NCBI RefSeq assembly: GCF_963664415.1
Contig: NZ_OY761445.1
Coordinates: 2,320,501-2,384,500, forward strand
Source of the DNA: an uncultured Desulfobacter sp.
GTDB lineage: Bacteria; Desulfobacterota; Desulfobacteria; Desulfobacterales; Desulfobacteraceae
Direction: 5' to 3'
Length of the DNA stretch: 64,000 nt
Numbering within the stretch: the stretch's first letter is position 1; the number at the start of each line of letters is the position of its first letter. Of the stretch, positions 23,102-31,248 are shown one piece after another. The position numbers and the translations under genes were made by a program. The notes below the pieces were generated by a model. It made no database searches. It was not told where the DNA came from and saw only the letters and a program-made list of their open reading frames with translations.

Positions 23102-26100
23102 CTATTTCTTTCCTGCGTATTCCCATTCTAATTGTTGGAATTTTTTAGCAAATTCTTCATAACTCATTTCACGAGACGGCGAAATTGTATGATGGGTTGG
23201 AAAGTGTGGTCCCCCGACATCACTTCCGTCTGCTGTTATGGTTAGTCCTTCAGGAACAGGACTGCCTTTTTTTACACGATGGTAGTGTCCGGTTAATGGT
23301 GCCTTTGATACATCACCTGCAGTTGATGCGCCTTGTGGCACTTTACTAGGTCGTACCATTCCATTTACATCGACTTCTATATCTTTTCCTGGACGAGGTG
23401 GTCGAGGTCGAGTTGTACTCCCAAAAGCATGTAAATCGGTTGGAACACATTCTAGCCCCAGAGGATCAACCCAGCCCGTCGCATTCGCTGCAAATTGATA
23501 AACATTTTCCCCAGCTCGGAGGGTCAACGGATCAGCCGAAACAAACTGTCCCACTATCGCATCAAAGTACCGATAACGATTATAACTTAGCCCCGTTTCC
23601 CCATCTTCATACTGCCCCTGCAACCGAATAAAATTCTCCACCTTCTCAACATAAATCTCAGCAATCCCACCCCAAGCCGTATACCTAGCCGCCCACTTCA
23701 CCTCCCCATCAACATCCGTCAATCGCGTAGGACACCCATTCGGATTATTATGATAATGATAAACAGCCCCCTCACCGTCGCCACCTTCAACCAAAACCAA
23801 CGGCTCAAAAGTTTCAGGATAATAAACATATTCCCGAACCTTCTTTACAGCATCTCCATCCTCACGTTCTCGCCGCTCAGCAAGCTCAACGACATTGCCC
23901 TCAGCCGAAAGCCCAGGCTCCTTGGGTAAATTGGCCCCGGCGACCGCCTCCCCGACTAGCGTGTCCCCATCCCAATAAAACAGCGTCCGCTTATCCCCGG
24001 TCTCTTTGAACAACCGCCGCCCTAATGGATCATACCCATACCGGGTCACCACTCCATTGGTGTAGCTCTCCACCAACCGCTGATTGGCGTCCCAAATCAG
24101 ATGCAAATCCCGCTCGCTATCCCGCCGCTCAACCAGGTTCCCTGCGCGGTCAAAGCGGTAATAGGTCCCGTCGTACTCACCCTCCCGGCTCCACTCGCTT
24201 TGTTCAACGTCTCCACCGGAGATCTGCTGTTTGCCCGTCTCCACAATCCACGTCCTAAGCCGATCACCCGCCGGATCATTGAGGTAGGTGGTAATCTTCC
24301 CTCGTGGATCCAGGTGCTCGGTAATTCGTCCCATCGGGTCATAACGATAGACGTCGATACCATACTGATCGTCATTGCGTTCAGTCAGATTGCCCGCGGC
24401 ATCATAGGAAAACCGGGTGGCAAAGAGCGGGGATTCATTGGCCGAAACCGCCTGCTCGGTCAGGTAGCCATCGGCACTATAATTAAAGTGGCGAGAAATC
24501 TGCGGGGAGAGCTGCTCATGGGCAATCCGTCCAACGGCATCCCGCCCGATATGTTTGGGATCGTCCTGGTTGATACCGATGGAGATAACTTGATCAAGCG
24601 CATTGAATTCATAGGCGATGTTGTTGCCAATACTCGTCTCTCGGGCAATCCGGTTGCCGGTGGCGTCATATGTATTTGTGATACAAAAACTGCCTTGTAC
24701 TTCCTCAATCAGGCGGCCTTCGGCGTCGAACCGGCGGTTGACATCGGCGTGGGGATTTTTTGTTTCAGTCAGGTTGCCGTTGGCGTCGTAGGCAAACTCC
24801 TCGACAAAGCCATCGGGCAGGATTTTCTTGAGGAGGCGTCCCAGCAGATCAGTGGTGTAATGGATGGTGCGCCCAAGCGGGTCAGTGGCAGCAGTAAGGT
24901 AGCCAGAGGCGTCGTAATTATAACGCCGCGCCTGCCCCCAATAGTCCACCTCTTCGACAATACGCCCCAGGGCATCGCGCTTCAGTTGGTAGGTTTCCCC
25001 ACGCTGGTTGGTAACGCCGACAAGCCGCTCTTCGGTATCGTAGTGGTACTCAACCGTATGACCATCCGGTTGGATACGGCGCTTGATCTCACCAATACCG
25101 AAATACTCCAGACGGGTTTCCCCGCCATTTTCATCCACATAGCGGATGAGGTTGTCTTCCGCATCATAAGCACAGCGTATCGTTGCCCCGGAAGGCAGCC
25201 GTGCAGCGGTTAACCGGCTTTTGACATCATAGCGGTACTGGGTTTCATGTCCCAGGGGATCAATTTTGCCCGTGACATTGGCGAGAAGATCATAGCTAAA
25301 CCGTGTGCTGTGTCCCAAAGCGTCCTTGATGGAGGCAAGATTACCAACGCCATCAAAGGTAAGTTCCGTACGGGCGTTACGTGGATTGATAAAACCGGTT
25401 AATTGCCCGGCATGGTCATATGCATAGCGGGATAGATTGCCAAGAGGCGTTGTCTGCTCAACCAGCAATCCACGCTCGTCCCAACTCTGCTGCCAGCTGT
25501 TGCCGTTGGGATCAATGATCGTTGTTGCTTTGTTGGTTTCGCTGAACGTTGTTTCAACCGATTCACCATCCGGACGGGTCAGTTTCAGCAAGTTGCCGCG
25601 CTCATCGTACAGGTATTCGGTACGTTGTCCGCCCGGATCGACAACCGCTGTGGTGCGGCCAACCTCGTCGTATTCAAAAATGGTCATACCCCCCAGCGGG
25701 TCGATCTCGCTGATGGGCAAACCATCTTCGTTGAGTTTTATCACCGAGACATGACCAAGGGAATCGGTGATGCGTCGTTCATTGATCTCATCCAGGTACT
25801 CAAAACTATAGTCATAAAGACCGTCGTCGCCCCAGGCGTGCACCACCCGCCAGTCCTGATCGTTGTTTTTTTCATACTCGTAGTAAAAAGAGAGGTTGTT
25901 TCGGTCAGTATGACGCACCATATGGTGGGCGTCATAGACGAAGCGGTAAGGTGCACCCAAAGCGTCGATGACCGCGACCAAATCTCCATTGGCATCATAT
26001 TCGTATCGGACAAATGTGTGCGCCTTGCCGGAGGCCGGATGAACCAGAGCGACGGCAGTCAGGCGTTCGTTTTCAATGGTCAGTGAAAGCCTGCGCCCAG

Positions 26101-27184
26101 ATGATTCATTGATTGCCACGACTTTGCCGGCACGATACTCAAAGTCCAGGGTATTGCCGCAACGGTCAGAGATGCGGCCAATTGTCCAATAGTGTTGACC
26201 TTGTGTATCAATCGAGCCGCGGTTCTTGGGAAAATGGTAAGTTCGATCGTCCTTGGTTGTCACACGGTACTCACTACCGTGATCCACCATAAGCGATCCG
26301 TCCATCAATTCCAGCTCCGCTGCATCTTCCCCTTCAGCAATTGGCAGTTGCTGAAACGACAACAATCCAAAATCGGGACAATGGACAAGGACACATCCAT
26401 CCTCCGTGCTGATTGTAAGGCGGGTATCGGCCAAAGTTTCCCAGCCTGGGCCACAAAGGCCGATGTTTGCATTGTCCGACCGGTAGGTGCGCACCCAATC
26501 AATGGGAATACGTCCAGGGAGGTTGAAATCCAGCTGCTTTACATCTACGCTGCCGTTTAGTATGCAAACCGGTTCTGCACGAAATACTTTACAACGCCAA
26601 AAACCCGGTTGTTTCAAGCCGAGTTTGTCAGCGATTCCTTTACGCATTTTTTGAAACAGACCGGATTTAGCAAATTTTCCAAGGGCAGCAAACCCGAATT
26701 TGAATGCCAATCCCATCAGGGAGATGGTAGGCGGTCCGCCAACGGTCACATTGGTTGGAATGGCCAGGTTGACGGTGGTGGGCAGTTGCATGAGCTTGGG
26801 CGGGCCCTTTTTTTTAATGCGCGGCGGACTGGGCATTCCCACGACCTGGCAGCTCAGGGTGGGTACGGTGGTGAAAGAAAAGGGTTCGCCGTCCGCCGTT
26901 ACGGTGGCACTGCCCATAAAGATTTCGTCATCTTTGTCCGGCAGCTTGGGAGCAAAGGGAAAACCTGGTGGAATGTGAATGGCTGTACCACCGGTGCCGG
27001 CCGTAGCGCGTTTCATGCCGCATACGGTGACCGTGGCGCCTAATATGGGCACATAGTCAAAAGGATCAAAGACCACCGAGGTGTGCGGTGTCGGCAGAGG
27101 CACGGGCGAAGGCGAAGGCGGCACCGTACACAGGTGGACATCGACACCAATTTGAGGGTCTCCATGTTTGGATGCGGGCATCAT
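23102..27184 (-). CDS. rhs: PAAR-Rhs polymorphic toxin with Tse2-like C-terminal domain
   Basis: The start chosen is ATG 27184 (MMPASKHGDP), which overlaps the upstream stop as ATGA; the open frame to 27247 adds atypical sequence. The 1360-residue protein begins with a PAAR-like (DUF4150) domain (~1-130). A DUF6531 region (VDVKQLDFNLPGRIPIDWVR) follows, then dozens of YD repeats forming the Rhs shell. The core closes with GQYEDGETGLSYNRYRYFD and FVSADPL to DPLGL. The last 116 residues are the toxin. DIEVDVNGMVRP, GSPVPEGLTIT and THHTISPSREM match, by my recollection, the order and residues of Tse2 (ADP-ribosyltransferase-like fold). It is carried on the VgrG tip and released inside target cells. 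The immunity gene candidate follows. Confidence 0.9.
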   Translation of the reverse strand: MMPASKHGDPQIGVDVHLCTVPPSPSPVPLPTPHTSVVFDPFDYVPILGATVTVCGMKRATAGTGGTAIHIPPGFPFAPKLPDKDDEIFMGSATVTADGEPFSFTTVPTLSCQVVGMPSPPRIKKKGPPKLMQLPTTVNLAIPTNVTVGGPPTISLMGLAFKFGFAALGKFAKSGLFQKMRKGIADKLGLKQPGFWRCKVFRAEPVCILNGSVDVKQLDFNLPGRIPIDWVRTYRSDNANIGLCGPGWETLADTRLTISTEDGCVLVHCPDFGLLSFQQLPIAEGEDAAELELMDGSLMVDHGSEYRVTTKDDRTYHFPKNRGSIDTQGQHYWTIGRISDRCGNTLDFEYRAGKVVAINESSGRRLSLTIENERLTAVALVHPASGKAHTFVRYEYDANGDLVAVIDALGAPYRFVYDAHHMVRHTDRNNLSFYYEYEKNNDQDWRVVHAWGDDGLYDYSFEYLDEINERRITDSLGHVSVIKLNEDGLPISEIDPLGGMTIFEYDEVGRTTAVVDPGGQRTEYLYDERGNLLKLTRPDGESVETTFSETNKATTIIDPNGNSWQQSWDERGLLVEQTTPLGNLSRYAYDHAGQLTGFINPRNARTELTFDGVGNLASIKDALGHSTRFSYDLLANVTGKIDPLGHETQYRYDVKSRLTAARLPSGATIRCAYDAEDNLIRYVDENGGETRLEYFGIGEIKRRIQPDGHTVEYHYDTEERLVGVTNQRGETYQLKRDALGRIVEEVDYWGQARRYNYDASGYLTAATDPLGRTIHYTTDLLGRLLKKILPDGFVEEFAYDANGNLTETKNPHADVNRRFDAEGRLIEEVQGSFCITNTYDATGNRIARETSIGNNIAYEFNALDQVISIGINQDDPKHIGRDAVGRIAHEQLSPQISRHFNYSADGYLTEQAVSANESPLFATRFSYDAAGNLTERNDDQYGIDVYRYDPMGRITEHLDPRGKITTYLNDPAGDRLRTWIVETGKQQISGGDVEQSEWSREGEYDGTYYRFDRAGNLVERRDSERDLHLIWDANQRLVESYTNGVVTRYGYDPLGRRLFKETGDKRTLFYWDGDTLVGEAVAGANLPKEPGLSAEGNVVELAERREREDGDAVKKVREYVYYPETFEPLVLVEGGDGEGAVYHYHNNPNGCPTRLTDVDGEVKWAARYTAWGGIAEIYVEKVENFIRLQGQYEDGETGLSYNRYRYFDAIVGQFVSADPLTLRAGENVYQFAANATGWVDPLGLECVPTDLHAFGSTTRPRPPRPGKDIEVDVNGMVRPSKVPQGASTAGDVSKAPLTGHYHRVKKGSPVPEGLTITADGSDVGGPHFPTHHTISPSREMSYEEFAKKFQQLEWEYAGKK

Positions 27185-28716
27185 GACGCCATGTCTCCGG
27201 TCGTTTGATCGTTTTGCGCTACAGCGTTCAAGGTTTCCATGGGCCATTGGGAGCCCAGTAACTCCCGCGCTTTGGTAAACACTTGCTGAAAATGATTGTC
27301 ACCGGTTGCAGCAAGGGTATCAATATCCCGGCACGCGGCTTGTTTGGCATGGCTGATTTCTTCTTCAAGGTTTGCTTCTACGGCGTGAAGCGCCTGGGGA
27401 TCTTTATTCTGTTCAAGTTCCAATGCCTGTTGGGTGGCCTTTTTGCGGGATGTGTCAACGGCTGTATTGTGCTGATACTTGATATGCTCCATGGCCTGGA
27501 CACGTTTGAGTTCCATCAGGCGCAGCATGTCGATGGCAGCAACGGGCAGTGTGGTCATGGCGCGTGCTTCGGGTTTGAGCCGTTGTCCCAAATTGAGTGC
27601 CTGCAACCCTTTGCGGATGGCGGGCTCCGGCTCATCCATGCGGCCAAGGCAGAAGGCCGCCATGCGAAAGGCTTCAATACCGAGAATGGGGTTTGGGATC
27701 TGCGGGGCCAATGTTGCCGCTTCGTCGTAACATTGAACTGCCTTTGGGAGGTCTCCTGCGGCCAGGTGGGCACCGGCTTCGCCGAACCAGGTCTGCAGCG
27801 CAAGCTGGCGCCCGGCGGGATGTGCATCCGCTGTGGCCTGTTGTGCTTTTTGACGTGCAAATTGATACCCTTTCACGGCCTCATCGAATCGCTTTTCCTT
27901 AAGCATGGCACCTGCCACCAACATGCCGATCACCACCTCCTGGTCAACCCATTTTTCTTTACGGGCGAATTGAAGGGCATCGGCGGCTTTGATTTTGACT
28001 TGCTTGGCAGTGCCTTTCTCAACCAATGTCATCAGACCGATGAGCAGGTTGCGGAACACACCTGCAGGACCGGTTGCGCTCTCTTGTGCAAATGTTTCCT
28101 GGGCAGTCGAGAGCGCGTCAATTTTAGGTCGATCGATTTGAATCAAATTTTTGGCAGTACCGTTGAGAGATGCCAGCCGGGAGGCATCCAGCGGATCCAT
28201 GACTGCAAAGCGCAGACGTTCCGGTGGGCGTGTTTGCATGGCACAATTCAGCCAGGTGGTGAAACCTTCATCATCAGAGACCTCTGACGGCATAAAAACC
28301 GCCACAAGATGACCGATACGTTCATGGTGTCTGGACCCGAACGATTGCAGGCTCCTAATAAAACCGGAGACGGAGTCGGGGTAATTTTCCGGAGAGAAAT
28401 GCCAGTCAGGAGTGATGCCCTGTTGAATCAGATCATCACGGCTGGCGTCATATTGCCCTTTGAGAGCTGTTTTAAGGTCGCGGGAATATTGAATGACATT
28501 TTCAAAAGGCGTATCGAAAACCACAAACATATCACCCACTGTATAGTCGGTTTCATGTTTTTGGACTTCGAAAAAACATTGAAAAAATCGTAATGCATTG
28601 GCCTCAGCCTGCCACACCAGCAGTCGTTTGGCGGGATTCTCCCGAAAAGCGATCCAGTGATCCGCCAATAACATCAAACGTTCTTCAACCGGATTTTTTT
28701 TTGCCTTGTCCGGCAC
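27181..28716 (-). CDS. TPR-type protein between VgrG and Rhs, candidate T6SS adaptor
   Basis: The 511-residue soluble protein has an N-terminal alpha/beta domain (~1-190; GHLVAVFMPSEVSD, LRFAVMDPLD). A helical repeat region with TPR-like units follows (~225-390; AGAHLAAGDLPKAVQCYDEA), then a long charged coiled coil (~400-490). It lies between vgrG and rhs, and its stop overlaps the rhs start (ATGA). That is where DUF4123 or Eag-type chaperone/adaptor genes sit in other T6SS cargo operons, but I see no similarity to those families. A role in loading the PAAR-Rhs protein onto VgrG is inferred. Confidence 0.6.
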   Translation of the reverse strand: MPDKAKKNPVEERLMLLADHWIAFRENPAKRLLVWQAEANALRFFQCFFEVQKHETDYTVGDMFVVFDTPFENVIQYSRDLKTALKGQYDASRDDLIQQGITPDWHFSPENYPDSVSGFIRSLQSFGSRHHERIGHLVAVFMPSEVSDDEGFTTWLNCAMQTRPPERLRFAVMDPLDASRLASLNGTAKNLIQIDRPKIDALSTAQETFAQESATGPAGVFRNLLIGLMTLVEKGTAKQVKIKAADALQFARKEKWVDQEVVIGMLVAGAMLKEKRFDEAVKGYQFARQKAQQATADAHPAGRQLALQTWFGEAGAHLAAGDLPKAVQCYDEAATLAPQIPNPILGIEAFRMAAFCLGRMDEPEPAIRKGLQALNLGQRLKPEARAMTTLPVAAIDMLRLMELKRVQAMEHIKYQHNTAVDTSRKKATQQALELEQNKDPQALHAVEANLEEEISHAKQAACRDIDTLAATGDNHFQQVFTKARELLGSQWPMETLNAVAQNDQTTGDMAS

Positions 28717-28750
28717 GATCAGTTCTCCTTGCTATATTTTTACAATCGCT

Positions 28751-30733
28751 TCAGTTTAACTGAATTTTTCCTCCCTTTACATCAACCCCAGGCGCATGAA
28801 CATCAATATTGCCACTACCGGACGAAATGGTAATTTTTGCCTTTTCCAAGACAATACTACTGCCCCCGCAAGCAATTTCGATCTTGGAGCCGGCGTTCAG
28901 TTTAATTTCCGGGGCATCCAATGTAAGTGTTCCTTTTGCAATTCCGTCCCAGTTGCCTTTTGCTGTGCTTTTGATGTTGCTGTCGGCCGAAAGGGTATAA
29001 TTGCCGGCGACGTTCCGGGTATAATCCGCTTTAATGGTATGTGTAGTCGCCCCGTCAATGGTGACGTTCTCTGTTCCGTTCACAGTTTCCGTCCGGTTGC
29101 CCTTAACGGACAGGGTCTGATTTCCCTTGACCGTTTCCGAATCATCCACGTCAATGGTATCGGTCCGGTTGTTGTGGACCACCAGGGTCTGGTCATTCTC
29201 CACAGTCGTATTCATGTCATACTGGGCATGGACGGTGATCTTTTCATTCCCCTTGGTATCGTCCATGGACATTTCATTGTATCCCCCGCCGCCGGGGGTA
29301 GAATTGGATTTCAATCCGCTGACCATACCGCTGCCGGGCAGGTCATAAGGGGGCATGGTGTCCTTGTTATATACCCGGCCGGTAATGATGGGATGATCAG
29401 GATCGCCTTCAAGAAATTCCACAATCACTTCCTGTCCATACCGTGGAATGGCGACCGATCCCCAGTTCTTACCGGCCCAGGGATGGGAGACCCGCACCCA
29501 GCAGGAGCTGTTAATATCTTTTTTGCCGTAACGATCCCAGTGGAACTGAATCTTTACCTGGCCATACTCCTCGGTGGTAATCTCCTCTCCCGGATTTCCC
29601 ACGACAATCGCAGTTTGAGGTCCCTGAACAACGGGTTTCGGCGTGATCCGGGCGGGACGGAAAGGGGTTTTGCTTTCCAGGACCGTGAAACTGGAAAAAT
29701 ACGTTTCTCCGCTTGGGCCAGAGGTATCATAGGCATTGGATTCAATCTCATATGCTGCCGACTCTACCAGGTATTCACGGTTCTGGTCCTTTCTCGGATA
29801 GCCGGAAAGCTTAAACAGATGTCCCACGCAAAACCCTCTGGCATTGGTCTGACCGCTGATCTGTTCGTATTGTGCATGAATCTCCTCTATCCGGGCCCGG
29901 ACATAGGATTCGCCATCATTGGCCTCTTCATATTCTCCAGGGTAATCAAAAATTTCCAGATTGCTTCTGACATGGTCACGGCTGACCGCCGCTTTGACCT
30001 CCATATTGGCCCTGGGTTTTTTGAAATTGAACTCATTGAGAGCATAAACGCCGGGTTTCACCTCCTGGGAAATATTCCAATCGTGGATATGCTCTTTTTC
30101 CCTGCGCAAACCGGAATCCGGCGGATAATAAGGGATTTCCTCATAATCGGGGAAAACCGTATGGGCACTGATATCATCCGCCAGGACCAACATGTGCTTG
30201 TTTTCCTCATGTTTGAAAAAATAGTATATCCCCTCCTGCTCCATGAGGCGGCTGACAAAATTAAAATCTGTTTCCCGGTATTGCACGCAATATTCCCAGT
30301 TCCGATAGGTTCCGGTCAATTTGTCCTCAAAGTCCGTAAATCCGTGATCCCTGAAGATCTCCTTGATAATGTCAGGCACCGTCTTGTTCTGGAAAATACG
30401 GCAGTCGGCCGTGCGGGTCAGAAACCAGAACCAGGGGCTGATGGTGGCGCTGTAAGGGGTATAATCCTCCTCGGTATTCACGTCGGACTGGTTGAATCGG
30501 GTGACGAATCCGTTGAAATAACGGTTTTTGCGGTCAGGCAGGTCAAGCCGGATGGTAACATTCTGGCCAAGAAGATCCTCGAATTTGATATCCGGTTTTT
30601 TGCTGAGCAGTTCAAGATCAAATTGAAACAGCCGTCCCAACTCTTCTGTTCCGCTCATGCGGCTGAACAGGAGGACATCCTCGCCCAGCGGGGTGATTAA
30701 TTCGACATGCCGGTTGGTCTGCATCTGGGCCAT
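28751..30733 (-). CDS. vgrG: T6SS spike protein VgrG (TssI)
   Basis: At 660 residues this is a standard VgrG. The gp27-like base spans ~1-370 (FSRMSGTEELGRLFQFDLEL; phage late control domain with GIYYFFKHE). The gp5-like OB fold covers ~390-470 (EYGQVKIQFHWDR, SCWVRVSHPWAGKNWG, GQEVIVEFLEGDPDHPIITG). The beta-helix needle has repeated VKGN and NVT valine-glycine units (~510-630). It ends KGGKIQLN with no extra effector domain. It trimerises on top of the Hcp tube and is capped by the PAAR of the Rhs protein encoded two genes on. Confidence 0.96.
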   Translation of the reverse strand: MAQMQTNRHVELITPLGEDVLLFSRMSGTEELGRLFQFDLELLSKKPDIKFEDLLGQNVTIRLDLPDRKNRYFNGFVTRFNQSDVNTEEDYTPYSATISPWFWFLTRTADCRIFQNKTVPDIIKEIFRDHGFTDFEDKLTGTYRNWEYCVQYRETDFNFVSRLMEQEGIYYFFKHEENKHMLVLADDISAHTVFPDYEEIPYYPPDSGLRREKEHIHDWNISQEVKPGVYALNEFNFKKPRANMEVKAAVSRDHVRSNLEIFDYPGEYEEANDGESYVRARIEEIHAQYEQISGQTNARGFCVGHLFKLSGYPRKDQNREYLVESAAYEIESNAYDTSGPSGETYFSSFTVLESKTPFRPARITPKPVVQGPQTAIVVGNPGEEITTEEYGQVKIQFHWDRYGKKDINSSCWVRVSHPWAGKNWGSVAIPRYGQEVIVEFLEGDPDHPIITGRVYNKDTMPPYDLPGSGMVSGLKSNSTPGGGGYNEMSMDDTKGNEKITVHAQYDMNTTVENDQTLVVHNNRTDTIDVDDSETVKGNQTLSVKGNRTETVNGTENVTIDGATTHTIKADYTRNVAGNYTLSADSNIKSTAKGNWDGIAKGTLTLDAPEIKLNAGSKIEIACGGSSIVLEKAKITISSGSGNIDVHAPGVDVKGGKIQLN

Positions 30734-30743
30734 AATTACCTGC

Positions 30744-31217
30744 TTATTGGGTTACTTGTAATTGACTGATAATGGCCGTCCCGCTGGCATGGACCCGGAT
30801 GACCGTGGTTTTATGCGGCCGAATTCCTGTTGTGGTCCGCCATTGGGCGTTTTCGTTTCTGAATTGTCCCATGAAACCGATGGCCTGGGCCTGATCGGAA
30901 ACCTCCCTGAGCAATTCGGTCTTTTTCTCGCCGGGCTGGAGAATGATTTCCCTTTTGGCAATCAGCCCCTTGCCCAGGGAACCGGCATCATCGTCATACA
31001 ATGCATTGTAGTCCGCATTCTCAAAAGCTTCGTAATATTTGAGCTGATAAATGCCGATCACCAGGGGCGAGGGACGGCCCTGACTGTCTGGATTGAGTTC
31101 CTCATCAGCAGAAAATTCCACAACAACAATGGTTGGCTCCGGAGGGGGAGGAGGGGTTTTGCCGCACCCCACAAACAACATCAGCATACAACACGTCAGT
31201 AATACTCTTTTCAGCAT
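30744..31217 (-). CDS. tssJ: T6SS outer-membrane lipoprotein TssJ
   Basis: I start at ATG 31217 because GGAGGAAT lies just upstream and the next residues form a lipoprotein signal (MLKRVLLTCCMLMLFVGC, lipidated Cys18). The open frame further upstream is not credible. The 157-residue product has the TssJ transthyretin-like fold signature: FSADEELNPDSQGRPSPL, then VIGIYQLK, then a C-terminal strand ASGTAIISQLQV. It anchors the TssJLM membrane complex in the outer membrane by binding the periplasmic part of TssM. It ends 10 bp before vgrG. Confidence 0.93.
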   Translation of the reverse strand: MLKRVLLTCCMLMLFVGCGKTPPPPPEPTIVVVEFSADEELNPDSQGRPSPLVIGIYQLKYYEAFENADYNALYDDDAGSLGKGLIAKREIILQPGEKKTELLREVSDQAQAIGFMGQFRNENAQWRTTTGIRPHKTTVIRVHASGTAIISQLQVTQ

Positions 31218-31248
31218 ACCTATTCCTCCATTCATCTTATTCATATTC

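Noticed and set aside
24101..25213. Plus-strand open frame of 370 codons inside the rhs gene
   Set aside because: It is antisense to repetitive YD-repeat coding sequence and has no motif of its own. Such shadows are expected in rhs genes.
28796..30700. Long plus-strand open frame of 634 codons opposite vgrG
   Set aside because: It mirrors the vgrG gene on the other strand, has no family signature and no ribosome site. VgrG on the minus strand is unmistakable.
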